This document shows, one piece after another, positions 1 through 8,457 of a stretch of DNA of 25,502 bases. The DNA comes from CAZKFG01 sp964551985 (lineage in GTDB: Bacteria > Bacillota > Negativicutes > Acidaminococcales > JAISLQ01), in the NCBI GenBank assembly GCA_964551985.1, contig CAZKFG010000035.1:1-25502 (forward strand), written 5' to 3'. The position numbers were made by a program, and so were the translations under genes. The notes below the pieces were generated by a model, which was not told the DNA's origin, searched no databases, and was given only the letters and a program-made list of their open reading frames with translations. The stretch's first letter is position 1; each line of letters opens with the position of its first letter.

Positions 1-67
1 GTTTGTAGCTGTCGTAGCCCACGAACAGCCCGACAATTATAATTAGGATAAAGAGTATTCTTAGCAT
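1..67 (-). CDS. 5' end of a small membrane or secreted protein, cut by the window edge
   Basis: Only the first 22 codons are present, starting at the ATG at 67-65 and running off the left edge. A GAGG Shine-Dalgarno lies 5-6 bases upstream (minus strand). The visible peptide has a short basic start (MLR) followed by a strongly hydrophobic stretch (about residues 4-17, rich in I, L, F, V) and then GYDSYK. This looks like a signal anchor or signal peptide. It is transcribed divergently from argC. The family cannot be recognised from so short a fragment, and the gene is inferred from the ribosome-binding site, the hydrophobic bias and a promoter-like sequence upstream. Confidence 0.5.
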   Translation of the reverse strand, partial: MLRILFILIIIVGLFVGYDSYK

Positions 68-98
68 TGCTACCTCAATATGATTGATTTTTATTTTT

Positions 99-127
99 AT
101 TATAGTTTAATTGAAGAAAAATTGCTA
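99..127 (-). promoter_or_regulatory. Candidate sigma-A promoter for the truncated minus-strand gene
   Basis: On the minus strand a perfect TATAAT (104-99) lies 17 bases after a weak -35, TAGCAA (127-122). Transcription would start near 92, giving a leader of about 25 bases before the ATG at 67. The -10 is good and the -35 is poor (3 of 6 matches), in an AT-rich background. Confidence 0.35.
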
Positions 128-189
128 TAAATAAAAGGAATAAATGCTTTTTTATAGAATTTTATATAAATAGTATAAATTTAAATTAA

Positions 190-225
190 TGAATAAAATA
201 TTATCTATATACGAATAAATATACA
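190..225 (+). promoter_or_regulatory. Two imperfect ARG-box-like sites upstream of argC
   Basis: TGAATAAAATATTA (190-203) and CGAATAAATATACA (212-225) both resemble the ArgR/AhrC half-site pattern tGAATwwwwATTCa, and start 22 bases apart, close to one helical repeat pair as in known ARG-box tandems. The right halves are degenerate and the region is very AT-rich, so chance is possible. They lie upstream of the -35 rather than over the promoter. No argR gene is in the window. Confidence 0.3.
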
Positions 226-250
226 GAAAATATTTTTATATGCAAATGTA

Positions 251-279
251 TTGACAGATAAACTATTAAGGTATATAAA
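251..279 (+). promoter_or_regulatory. Sigma-A promoter of the arginine operon
   Basis: A perfect TTGACA (251-256) is followed after 17 bases by TATAAA (274-279). Transcription would begin near 286, leaving a leader of about 60 bases before the argC start at 348. No leader peptide, T-box or terminator hairpin is evident between the promoter and argC, so control at initiation is more likely than attenuation. Confidence 0.65.
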
Positions 280-347
280 TATATATAAATGTTTTTTTGT
301 TTATTACGTAGTTTGAAATTTACTTAATAAATATGAGGAGGATTGTT

Positions 348-1382
348 ATGAAAGTCAGTATAATTGGCGCGACAGGTTATACAGGTGCTGAACTATTGCG
401 TCTTTTGGCATTTCACCCTGAGGTTGATGTTGTCCATATTACTTCTGAAAGTTCAACTGGTAGTGATATCGTAGAGGCTTATCCGCATTTATTTGGGTTT
501 TACAATCAAAAACTGAGAAGTTTTAAAGATATAGAGAGTATTGCCGAAGATAGTGATGTTTTGTTTATCGGCTTGCCGCACGGTCATGCTATGGATATTT
601 GTAAAAAGCTTGCAAAACGCAACGTTAAGATAATTGATTTGGGGGCGGATTACCGTTTCCACGATACGAGTATTTATGAAAAATGGTATAAGGTAGCGCA
701 TACGGATAGTGAAACTAAAGCAGTTTATGGTTTGTGTGAATTGTACCGCGATAAGATAAAAAAGGCTAAAATTTTAGCTAATCCCGGCTGTTATGTTACA
801 GCAAGCATTTTGGCGTTGGTGCCGTTATTAAAGCATAAGCTCATTGATACCAAAAACATTGTCATAGATGCGAAATCGGGTACTACTGGTGCAGGGCGAG
901 GGCTTTCTCTGGGAGTGCATTTTGCAGAGGTTGTAGATAATTTTCGTCCGTATGGTGTGGCAACTCACAGGCATGCCCCAGAGATTGAGCAGGTTTATTC
1001 GGATGTTGCAGGAACTGATGTGGTTATATCCTTCACACCGCATTTGTTGCCTGTAGACAGAGGAATTTTAGCTACATGTTATGCTAATCTGTCAGAGAAT
1101 GTGACAATTGAGCAGGTTAATGAGGCGTTTTGTTCTATGTATTCTCAAGAGCGATTTATAAGATTGTTAGGCGCTGGAGTATTTCCTGCTATTAAAAATG
1201 TTAGAGGCTCAAATTTTGTCGATATTGGTTGGCAGATAGATGAAAGAACTGGCAGAATTGTTGTAATGAGTACTTTGGATAATTTAGTCAAAGGTGCTTC
1301 AGGTCAAGCTGTGCAAAATATGAATATTATGTTTGGGTTGCCTGAACATACAGGACTCGAACAAGCGCCGCTTTATCCATAA
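348..1382 (+). CDS. argC: N-acetyl-gamma-glutamyl-phosphate reductase
   Basis: Third step of arginine synthesis: NADPH-dependent reduction of N-acetylglutamyl-5-phosphate to the semialdehyde, cytoplasmic. The protein is 344 aa, a normal family length. The N-terminal dinucleotide-binding motif GATGYTG is at residues 7-13. The catalytic cysteine is Cys148 in the signature NPGCYVTA, and a conserved THRHAPEI follows in the C-terminal half. An in-frame ATG at 333 exists, but the sequence AGGAGG at 336-341 is clearly the ribosome-binding site for the ATG at 348, which is therefore chosen. First gene of a seven-gene arginine operon; the next gene starts 19 bases after its stop codon. Nothing abnormal seen. 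Confidence 0.96.
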   Translation: MKVSIIGATGYTGAELLRLLAFHPEVDVVHITSESSTGSDIVEAYPHLFGFYNQKLRSFKDIESIAEDSDVLFIGLPHGHAMDICKKLAKRNVKIIDLGADYRFHDTSIYEKWYKVAHTDSETKAVYGLCELYRDKIKKAKILANPGCYVTASILALVPLLKHKLIDTKNIVIDAKSGTTGAGRGLSLGVHFAEVVDNFRPYGVATHRHAPEIEQVYSDVAGTDVVISFTPHLLPVDRGILATCYANLSENVTIEQVNEAFCSMYSQERFIRLLGAGVFPAIKNVRGSNFVDIGWQIDERTGRIVVMSTLDNLVKGASGQAVQNMNIMFGLPEHTGLEQAPLYP

Positions 1383-1401
1383 TAAAGAAAGGACAGTGAA
1401 T

Positions 1402-2607
1402 ATGAAGAATATAGATGGTTGGATTACAAGTCCTAAAGGATTTGTTGCCAGAGGTGTTAAAGCAGGCATTAAAAAAAGTAAAAAAGAAGACGTAGCAGTA
1501 ATTTACAGTACTGCTAAAGCGGCTCAGGCGGCGGTATTTACGCAAAATATGATGGCATCGCCTGCGGTTGTTGTCAGTCGTGAAGTGGCAAAAGAAGATT
1601 TTGCTAGAGCGATTGTCGTTAATTCCGGTTGTGCAAACGCTTGTACAGGCGATCAAGGTCTTAAAGATGCTAAAGAGATGATGAAGATAACGGCTGATTG
1701 CTTAAAGATTGAGTCTCAGGAAGTGTTTGTTTGTTCTACTGGTGTAATCGGACATTTTTTGCCTATGGACAAGATTGATTCAGGGATTAAAGATGCGTGT
1801 AGTATGCTTGATGTTCAAGGCGGCGAGAGTGCTACTTTGGCTATTCAAACGACAGATACTTTTGTTAAAAAAAGCGCCTATGAACTGGAACTATCAGGTA
1901 AAAAGGTAATAATAGCAGGTATTGCTAAAGGTGCAGGAATGATACATCCTAATATGGCTACTATGCTAGCTTTTGTTACTACAGATGCGGCTATTTGCCC
2001 TCGCCTTTTAAAAACTATTGTAAAACACATCGCTGATAGGTCTTTTAATATGGTTGTTGTAGATGGTGACACAAGTACTAATGATTCTATGATTGTTTTG
2101 GCAAATGGCGAGGCGAAAAACGATTTTATTGATAGTGAAAATCATCCTGATTTTAAATTGTTTTACAATGCACTGCTTACGGTTAGTCAAGATTTGGCAA
2201 AACTTATTGCCAGAGATGGTGAAGGGGCGACTAAGTTTTTGCAAGTGAATGTCAAAGGTGCAGCTAGTTTTGAAGATGCCAAAGTTGTTGCGATGTCAAT
2301 TGCTAAATCACCGCTTGTCAAGACAGCGTTTTTCGGTCAAGACCCTAATTGGGGTAGGATTGTTTGTGCAGCCGGATATTCTGGAGTTCAGTTTTTGTCT
2401 GAAAATGTGAATGTATTTTTAAATGGACTTTTGATTTTTAAAAATGGTATGAATGCTAAAGCTGACCAAAGTAAATTAGCAAATGTTATGAAGCAAAAGG
2501 ATATATTAATAGATGTAACGCTCGGCACAGGTCAAGAGGAGGCTAGTGTTTGGACTTGTGATTTTAGTTATGATTATGTAAAAATAAATGCGGAATATCA
2601 CACTTAA
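1402..2607 (+). CDS. argJ: Bifunctional glutamate N-acetyltransferase / amino-acid acetyltransferase (ornithine acetyltransferase)
   Basis: Transfers the acetyl group from N-acetylornithine to glutamate, closing the acetyl cycle of arginine synthesis; some members also use acetyl-CoA to make N-acetylglutamate. The protein is 401 aa. The self-cleavage site is visible as HPNMAT, with the nucleophilic Thr187 (codon at 1960) expected at the start of the beta chain. DPNWGRI and AAGYSG lie in the C-terminal half, and the end CDFSYDYVKINAEYHT is typical of a complete protein. The start at 1402 is preceded by GAAAGGAC; a longer frame from 1333 overlaps argC and lacks family similarity. Whether it is mono- or bifunctional cannot be decided by eye. 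No separate argA or argE is in the window. Confidence 0.96.
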   Translation: MKNIDGWITSPKGFVARGVKAGIKKSKKEDVAVIYSTAKAAQAAVFTQNMMASPAVVVSREVAKEDFARAIVVNSGCANACTGDQGLKDAKEMMKITADCLKIESQEVFVCSTGVIGHFLPMDKIDSGIKDACSMLDVQGGESATLAIQTTDTFVKKSAYELELSGKKVIIAGIAKGAGMIHPNMATMLAFVTTDAAICPRLLKTIVKHIADRSFNMVVVDGDTSTNDSMIVLANGEAKNDFIDSENHPDFKLFYNALLTVSQDLAKLIARDGEGATKFLQVNVKGAASFEDAKVVAMSIAKSPLVKTAFFGQDPNWGRIVCAAGYSGVQFLSENVNVFLNGLLIFKNGMNAKADQSKLANVMKQKDILIDVTLGTGQEEASVWTCDFSYDYVKINAEYHT

Positions 2608-2650
2608 AAGTGTTATAATAATATACAATAACAGAAAGAGAGGGATAAAA

Positions 2651-3538
2651 ATGTTGAAAGATACACAAGAAGTAAATATTTTAGTTGAGGCGTTGCCTTA
2701 TTTGATGGAGTTTAAAAATAAAACGGTTGTCATTAAGTATGGCGGTAATGCTATGATTAATGAAGATTTGAAAAATAAAGTTTTAAAAGATATTGTATTT
2801 TTACATTGTGCGGGACTTCGTCCTGTCGTTGTACACGGTGGTGGTCCGGAAATCACGTCGATGCTCAAAGGACTTGATAAAAAATCAGAATTTGTCAACG
2901 GTCTTAGAATTACAGATGCAGAAACTGCTCAAATTGCCGAAATGGTGCTTGTTGGCAAGATAAACACAGAACTTGTTCAGCTTATCAATTCTCAAGGTGG
3001 TAGTGCAATCGGCTTAAATGGCAAGGATGCAAACCTTGTTGTAGCGAAAAAGCATATGGCGCAAGTCTACGACAATGGCGAAATTCGTCCTGTTGATATT
3101 GGTTTTGTCGGTGAAGTAGAAAGCATTAATGTTATGCTTATTGAAGATTTGCTCGATTGTGGTTATATTCCTATAATTGCTCCAACAGGCGTTGGTGCTA
3201 ATGGCGAAACATATAATATCAATGCCGATAGTGTGGCAGGTGAAATTGCTGGCGCTTTGCAGGCAGAAAAACTACTTCTTTTGACTGATGTTAAAGGTAT
3301 TTATACTGATTATCGCGATGAAAAGACTTTCATTTCTACATTGACTTTTGAAAAAGCACAAGAACTTATGATAAAAGGCAATATTGATGGTGGAATGATT
3401 CCTAAAGTTAAAGCTTGCATTACAGCCTTATCTGGTGGTGCGAATAAGACTCATATTATTGACGGTCGCCAGCCACATGCTATTTTAATGGAACTGTTTA
3501 CAAATTCCGGAATTGGCACAGAAGTTGTGAAGGAATAA
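2651..3538 (+). CDS. argB: Acetylglutamate kinase, arginine-inhibitable type
   Basis: Phosphorylates N-acetylglutamate with ATP, the second step of arginine synthesis. The protein is 295 aa. The ATP-site motif VIKYGGNAM contains Lys29, and the substrate loop VVHGGGPEI follows. An N-terminal helix of about 20 residues (NILVEALPYLMEF) precedes the kinase core, and the C-terminus has HIIDGRQPHA and FTNSGIGTEV. Both are features of the hexameric arginine-sensitive enzymes (Thermotoga and Pseudomonas type) and are absent from the E. coli enzyme, so feedback inhibition by arginine is expected. The start at 2651 follows an AGAGAGGGA ribosome-binding site; the longer frame from 2588 overlaps argJ and is unlikely. 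A small hairpin (2600-2613) spans the argJ stop. Confidence 0.96.
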   Translation: MLKDTQEVNILVEALPYLMEFKNKTVVIKYGGNAMINEDLKNKVLKDIVFLHCAGLRPVVVHGGGPEITSMLKGLDKKSEFVNGLRITDAETAQIAEMVLVGKINTELVQLINSQGGSAIGLNGKDANLVVAKKHMAQVYDNGEIRPVDIGFVGEVESINVMLIEDLLDCGYIPIIAPTGVGANGETYNINADSVAGEIAGALQAEKLLLLTDVKGIYTDYRDEKTFISTLTFEKAQELMIKGNIDGGMIPKVKACITALSGGANKTHIIDGRQPHAILMELFTNSGIGTEVVKE

Positions 3539-3544
3539 CAGGTG

Positions 3545-4741
3545 ATGCAAGTGGATAAAAAAACGATAATACAAACGGAAAATCAGCATTATTTGCCTGT
3601 TTTTTCAAGATTACCTATCGTTTTAGAATATGGCAAAGGCTGCTTTGTCTATGATGTTGACGGTAAAAAATATCTTGATTTTTTGGCAGGTATTGCGGTA
3701 AATGCGCTTGGTTATGGCAATAAAGTTTTGGCAGATGCAGTTGGCGAGCAGGCACAAAGACTAATTCATTGCTCTAATCTTTTTTATACGGGCGTGCAGT
3801 CTATTTTAGTTGACAAACTTGTAAAACTAAGTGGTTTTGATCGGGTGTTTTTTTGCAACTCGGGCGCTGAAGCTAATGAAGGTGCTATAAAAGTTGCTCG
3901 CAAATATGCATCAAAACATTATGATAATAAATATAAAATAATTTGTGCTAATCATTCTTTTCATGGTCGCACTTTGACAACTCTTACTGCAACAGGTAAT
4001 CCTAAATATCAAAAGGGTTATGACCCTCTACCTGAAGGATTTATTCACATTGACTTTGGTGATATTGAGGCTCTGCAAAAAGCTATGTCAGATGATGTTT
4101 GTGCTGTTTTACTCGAACCTGTACAAGGCGAAGGCGGGGTAAATGTCGCAACAGACGAGTATTTTGTAGCTGTTCGCAAGTTGTGTGATGAAAATAACGC
4201 TCTACTTATTTTTGATGAAATTCAAACAGGGGTAGGTAGAACAGGCAAATGGTTTGCTTTTGAACATACAGGTATAAGACCTGATATAATTACTTTGGCT
4301 AAAGGGCTTGCCGGAGGATTTCCTATCGGTGCGTTTTTGACAACTGACAAGGTAGCAAGTTGCCTAAGTTATGGCGATCATGGCTCAACTTTTGGTGGTA
4401 ATGCTTTAGCGTGTGCGGCGTCTAATGCTGTTCTTGACGTTATTGCGAAAGATAATCTTGTTGATAACGCACAAAAGATGGGCGAATACTTCAAGCAAAA
4501 GCTGCTTGCTCTAAAAGATAAGTATCCTAGATTGATTGCTGATGTGCGTGGAAAGGGTTTACTTATTGGCGTGCAGCTAAATGAAGAAGGTAGTCCCTTT
4601 GTTCAAGAGTGCCTGAAAAAAGGTCTTATTATAAACTGCACAGCGGTAAATGTTTTGAGGCTTGTTCCGCCACTTATAGTAACTAAAGATGAGATTGATT
4701 TGGCTGTTAATACTTTAGATGAAGTATTTGCACAAAAATAG
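3545..4741 (+). CDS. argD: Acetylornithine aminotransferase (PLP-dependent)
   Basis: Makes N-acetylornithine from the semialdehyde using glutamate as amino donor; class III aminotransferase, fold type I. The protein is about 398 aa. Visible motifs are NSGAEANEGAIKVAR, HSFHGRT, LLEPVQGEGG, FDEIQTGVGRTG and the PLP-lysine site TLAKGLAGGFPIGA with Lys253 (codon at 4301). The start is ambiguous between GTG 3542 and ATG 3545, both fitting the AGGA at 3531-3534; ATG is preferred. It lies only a few bases after argB, indicating translational coupling. Relatives include succinylornithine and ornithine transaminases, but the operon position makes ArgD the natural call. Confidence 0.95.
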   Translation: MQVDKKTIIQTENQHYLPVFSRLPIVLEYGKGCFVYDVDGKKYLDFLAGIAVNALGYGNKVLADAVGEQAQRLIHCSNLFYTGVQSILVDKLVKLSGFDRVFFCNSGAEANEGAIKVARKYASKHYDNKYKIICANHSFHGRTLTTLTATGNPKYQKGYDPLPEGFIHIDFGDIEALQKAMSDDVCAVLLEPVQGEGGVNVATDEYFVAVRKLCDENNALLIFDEIQTGVGRTGKWFAFEHTGIRPDIITLAKGLAGGFPIGAFLTTDKVASCLSYGDHGSTFGGNALACAASNAVLDVIAKDNLVDNAQKMGEYFKQKLLALKDKYPRLIADVRGKGLLIGVQLNEEGSPFVQECLKKGLIINCTAVNVLRLVPPLIVTKDEIDLAVNTLDEVFAQK

Positions 4742-4765
4742 AGAATTTTTTAAATAGAGGTTATT

Positions 4766-5707
4766 ATGGCTCTTAGAGGTAAAGATTTACTCACAATACG
4801 TGATTTATCTATTGGCGAGGTTGCTACAATATTAGATGTTGCCAAAAAGATAAAAAACAAACAAAAAAATGGCGAAGCGCACAGATACTTGGAAGGCAAA
4901 ACTTTGGCGATGATTTTTCACAAAGCATCAACAAGAACAAGAGTGTCATTCGAGGTTGGTTTTCACCAATTAGGTGGACACCCTATATACCTAAACGAAG
5001 CGGCAACGCAAATGGGTCGTGGTGAAGAAGTACGCGATACTGCAAGAGTGTTGTCTCGTTATGTTGATGGAATAATGATTAGAACCTATGGTCATAATAT
5101 TGTAGAAGAATTTGCTAAATATGCTTCTGTACCTGTTATAAATGGTCTTACAGATTTATTTCATCCTTGCCAAGCGCTGACAGATATTTTTACAATGATA
5201 GAATACAAAGGTGAAACAAAAGGTCGCAAGATGGTTTATGTCGGTGATGGGAATAATATGACTCACTCTTTGATGTTTGCTTGTGCTAAAATGGGCATTA
5301 ACTTCGTTTGCGCAAGTCCACCAGGCTATGAGCCTGATGCAGGGATAGTAAATGAAGCTAAACTTGTTGCTAGCGAAACAAATTGTACGATAGACGTTGT
5401 AAAAGATCCCATGCAGGCTGCTAAAAATGCTGATGTTTTGTACACTGATGTATGGGCAAGTATGGGAATGGAACAAGAACAATCCATCCGTCAAGAGCAT
5501 TTGAGCGACTACCAGATAAATAGAGAGCTTCTTAGCGTTGCCAAATCTGATGCTATTGTAATGCATTGTTTGCCTGCTCATCGTGGTGAAGAAATTACTG
5601 ATGAGGTTATGGAACTCAATCAAAATGTTATTTTTGATGAGGCGGAAAACCGCTTGCACGTTCAAAAAGCAATCATGGCTCTATTGATGAGCGATGTTGC
5701 ATTATAA
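4766..5707 (+). CDS. argF: Ornithine carbamoyltransferase
   Basis: Condenses ornithine with carbamoyl phosphate to citrulline. The protein is 313 aa. The carbamoyl-phosphate loop STRTR is at residues 55-59, HPCQALTD is in the middle, and the ornithine-binding HCLPAHRGEE begins at His267. The start ATG follows AGAGG at a normal distance. Because ArgJ recycles acetyl groups and makes ornithine, the ornithine enzyme fits better than an N-acetylornithine carbamoyltransferase. Carbamoyl phosphate synthase genes (carAB) are not in the window. A catabolic role (arcB) is unlikely in this biosynthetic operon. Confidence 0.95.
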   Translation: MALRGKDLLTIRDLSIGEVATILDVAKKIKNKQKNGEAHRYLEGKTLAMIFHKASTRTRVSFEVGFHQLGGHPIYLNEAATQMGRGEEVRDTARVLSRYVDGIMIRTYGHNIVEEFAKYASVPVINGLTDLFHPCQALTDIFTMIEYKGETKGRKMVYVGDGNNMTHSLMFACAKMGINFVCASPPGYEPDAGIVNEAKLVASETNCTIDVVKDPMQAAKNADVLYTDVWASMGMEQEQSIRQEHLSDYQINRELLSVAKSDAIVMHCLPAHRGEEITDEVMELNQNVIFDEAENRLHVQKAIMALLMSDVAL

Positions 5708-5740
5708 TAGATTTTTTATTTAAGAAATGGAGTGTTTTTG

Positions 5741-6955
5741 TTGAAAAAAGATGTAAAGAAAGTTGTTTTGGCTTATTCTGGAGGGCTTGATACTTCTGTT
5801 ATCATTCCTTGGCTAAAAGAAAATTATCATTGTGAAGTTATTGCGATGTGTGCTGATTTAGGTCAAGGCGAAGAACTAGAACCTGTTTATGAAAAGGCTT
5901 TAAAATCAGGTGCAAGCAAATGCTATATTGAAGATTTAAAGCAAGAATTTATCGAAGATTTTGTTTGGCCTGTTCTAAAATCAGGCGCAGTTTATGAGAA
6001 AAAATATCTTCTTGGTACTTCTTTTGCAAGACCGCTTATTGCTAAAAAATTAGTAGAAATAGCTGAAAAAGAAGGCGCTGATGCTATTGCTCATGGCGCT
6101 ACAGGTAAAGGGAACGACCAAGTGCGTTTTGAGCTGACTGTAAAAGCTCTAGCTCCACACTTGACTATAATCGCTCCTTGGCGTGAATGGGATATTCGGT
6201 CTCGTGAAGATGCTTGTGATTATGCGCAAATACACAACATTCCAGTTCCTGTAACTAAAAAACGCCCTTACAGCATGGATAGAAATATATGGCATCTAAG
6301 CCATGAGGGTGCGGATTTAGAAGACCCAGCAAACGAACCGTTAGATGATTTATATATGATTTGTTCAACTATTGAAAACGCCCCAAATCAAGCTGAATAT
6401 GTGACAATTGATTTTGAACAAGGCGTACCTGTATCGCTAAATGGCAAAAAATTAGGTGTTGTTGAGATGGTGGAAGAATTAAACGCTCTTGGTGCAAAAC
6501 ATGGTATTGGTATAGTTGATTTAGTAGAAAACCGCCTTGTAGGCATGAAGTCTCGCGGCGTTTATGAAACACCTGCCGGAACCATCTTGTATCACGCTCA
6601 TAATGATTTGGAAGCTTTGACACTAGATAGAGCGACAACACACTACAAACAACTTGTAGCAATTAAATACGCCGAAATGGTATATGATGGAATGTGGTAT
6701 GCACCGCTTCGTGAAGCTTTAGCTGCTTTTGTTGACGAAACACAAAAAACAGTAACAGGTAGCGTAAAATTAAAACTTTATAAAGGCAATATTAAAAGCG
6801 CAGGTACAAAGTCTCCATATTCACTGTATCATGAAGGATTTGTTACTTTCGGTCGTGATGAAGTTTACAACCAAGCTGACGCTGAAGGATTTATCAATCT
6901 TTATGGATTACCACTTAAAGTTAGAGCATTAATGAACAAGGAGCGCAAAGGATGA
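5741..6955 (+). CDS. argG: Argininosuccinate synthase
   Basis: ATP-dependent joining of citrulline and aspartate. The protein is about 404 aa. The N-type ATP pyrophosphatase loop AYSGGLDTS is at residues 11-19; other conserved stretches include AHGATGKGNDQVRFE and PYSMDRNIWHLS. The start is not obvious because no ATG lies near: TTG 5741 is chosen since GGAG (5729-5732) sits 8 bases upstream. GTG 5732 and TTG 5738 are alternatives. The 3' end overlaps argH by four bases (ATGA), so the last two genes are translationally coupled. Confidence 0.95.
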   Translation: MKKDVKKVVLAYSGGLDTSVIIPWLKENYHCEVIAMCADLGQGEELEPVYEKALKSGASKCYIEDLKQEFIEDFVWPVLKSGAVYEKKYLLGTSFARPLIAKKLVEIAEKEGADAIAHGATGKGNDQVRFELTVKALAPHLTIIAPWREWDIRSREDACDYAQIHNIPVPVTKKRPYSMDRNIWHLSHEGADLEDPANEPLDDLYMICSTIENAPNQAEYVTIDFEQGVPVSLNGKKLGVVEMVEELNALGAKHGIGIVDLVENRLVGMKSRGVYETPAGTILYHAHNDLEALTLDRATTHYKQLVAIKYAEMVYDGMWYAPLREALAAFVDETQKTVTGSVKLKLYKGNIKSAGTKSPYSLYHEGFVTFGRDEVYNQADAEGFINLYGLPLKVRALMNKERKG

Positions 6956-8361
6956 AACTTTGGGGCGGTCGCTTTAGCAAAGATACCGACAAACTTGTAG
7001 AGCAGTTTAATGCGTCAATTAATTTTGACAAGCGCTTATACCGCGAAGATATTCGCGGTAGTATTGCTCATGCTAAAATGCTCTTTAAATGTAAGATAAT
7101 ATCAAAACAAGAGCTAGATAGCATTATTTCTGGTCTGGAAGGGATTTTACAAGACATTGAAAGCGGTAACTTTGATTTTTCTGTTAGCTTAGAAGATGTT
7201 CACATGAACATTGAAAAACGTCTTACAGATAAAATCGGTACTGATGGTGCAAGACTGCATACGGCGCGTTCTCGTAACGATCAAGTTGCAGTTGACCTTC
7301 ATATGTATGTAAAAAGTCAAGTTGCACAAGTGGCATCTTTGCTGATAGATTTGCAAAAATCAATTATTGCTATCGCCAAAAAACATACTGAGACGATAAT
7401 GCCAGGTTACACTCACTTACAAAGAGCGCAACCAGTAACATTTGCTCATCATATGCTTGCGTATTTTCAAATGCTTGTCCGCGATTTTCGCAGGCTAGAA
7501 GGTGTTTGGCAAGGAGCGGATATTATGCCGCTTGGCGCCGGAGCGCTTGCCGGGACAACTCTTGGTATTGACAGACATTTTTTGGCTAAAGAGCTGAATT
7601 TTTCTGAAATTTATGGAAACAGTATGGACGCTGTAAGCGATAGAGATTATGTTTTAGAATTTTTGTCTTTTGCCTCTATTTTGATGATGCACTTAAGCCG
7701 GCTTAGTGAAGAGATTATTTTGTGGTCGAGCACAGAGTTTAATTTTATTGAACTAGATGATGCTTATTCGACAGGCTCTAGCATGATGCCGCAAAAGAAA
7801 AATCCCGATATTGCTGAATTAGTGCGTGGCAAAACAGGCAGGGTTTATGGACATTTGATGGGACTTTTAACAATTTTAAAAGGGTTGCCACTGACTTATA
7901 ACAAGGATTTACAGGAAGATAAAGAAGGTTTGTTTGACGTTCTTGATACTGTTAAATTCAGTTTAAGCGTATATAAGGGTATGCTAGATACGATGAAAGT
8001 TAGAAAAGATAACATGAAAAAAGCTGTTTATAATGATTTTTCTAACGCTACTGATTTGGCAGATTACCTTGTGAAAAAAGGTATGCCGTTTAGGCAAGCC
8101 CATGAAGTTGTCGGTAAATGTGTATATTACGCAATAAAGGAAAATAAAATGCTTGTTGACATAAGCTTGAAGGTTTACAAAAGTCTATCACCTTTGTTTG
8201 AAGATGATCTTTTGCAGGCATTAGAGCCACAAAATTGTGTAAAAAATCGTATATGTTATGGAGCACCTTCACCAGAACAGAGTAAATTGCAGCTAAAACT
8301 AGCTCAAGAGCTTATTTTAACTGAGCAAAATACACTAAAAAAGTTTATAAAAAAAATATAA
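6952..8361 (+). CDS. argH: Argininosuccinate lyase
   Basis: Splits argininosuccinate into arginine and fumarate; fumarase/aspartase superfamily, active as a homotetramer. The protein is 469 aa, with the usual start KLWGGRFSK. The family signature GSSMMPQKKNPD begins at Gly275 and carries the catalytic serine loop; TARSRNDQVA and GYTHLQRAQP are also intact. AAGGAG lies within the 3' end of argG as ribosome-binding site, and the start overlaps the argG stop. It is the last gene of the operon and is followed by an intrinsic terminator. The short Lys-rich tail after about residue 455 is unremarkable. Confidence 0.96.
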   Translation: MKLWGGRFSKDTDKLVEQFNASINFDKRLYREDIRGSIAHAKMLFKCKIISKQELDSIISGLEGILQDIESGNFDFSVSLEDVHMNIEKRLTDKIGTDGARLHTARSRNDQVAVDLHMYVKSQVAQVASLLIDLQKSIIAIAKKHTETIMPGYTHLQRAQPVTFAHHMLAYFQMLVRDFRRLEGVWQGADIMPLGAGALAGTTLGIDRHFLAKELNFSEIYGNSMDAVSDRDYVLEFLSFASILMMHLSRLSEEIILWSSTEFNFIELDDAYSTGSSMMPQKKNPDIAELVRGKTGRVYGHLMGLLTILKGLPLTYNKDLQEDKEGLFDVLDTVKFSLSVYKGMLDTMKVRKDNMKKAVYNDFSNATDLADYLVKKGMPFRQAHEVVGKCVYYAIKENKMLVDISLKVYKSLSPLFEDDLLQALEPQNCVKNRICYGAPSPEQSKLQLKLAQELILTEQNTLKKFIKKI

Positions 8362-8415
8362 TATAAAATATTTTATATAAAAACCTGTGTTTACTTGCAA
8401 CACAGGTTTTTAATT
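8361..8415 (+). terminator. Intrinsic terminator of the arginine operon
   Basis: A perfect 12-bp stem, AAAACCTGTGTT (8380-8391) with AACACAGGTTTT (8399-8410), has a 7-base loop and is followed by a short T-rich run. Just upstream is a separate 18-base AT-only palindrome (8361-8378). The loop contains the -35 element of the next promoter. Confidence 0.8.
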
Positions 8416-8424
8416 TTGTATAAT
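8395..8424 (+). promoter_or_regulatory. Candidate sigma-A promoter of the cdaA operon, overlapping the upstream terminator
   Basis: TTGCAA (8395-8400) lies in the loop and start of the downstream arm of the arginine terminator. After 18 bases comes a perfect TATAAT (8419-8424). Transcription would start near 8431, leaving a short leader before cdaA at 8458. Confidence 0.55.
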
Positions 8425-8457
8425 GGTAATATATAACTTAAAAGACGAGGACTATTT

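Noticed and set aside
2600..2619. Hairpin plus TATAAT between argJ and argB as an internal promoter or attenuator
   Set aside because: The stem is only six base pairs with a two-base loop, and no -35 lies at a proper distance from the TATAAT.
5156..5665. Long (169-codon) open frame on the minus strand within argF
   Set aside because: It lies wholly within a well-conserved argF, has no recognisable domain or ribosome-binding site, and reflects codon bias of the plus strand.
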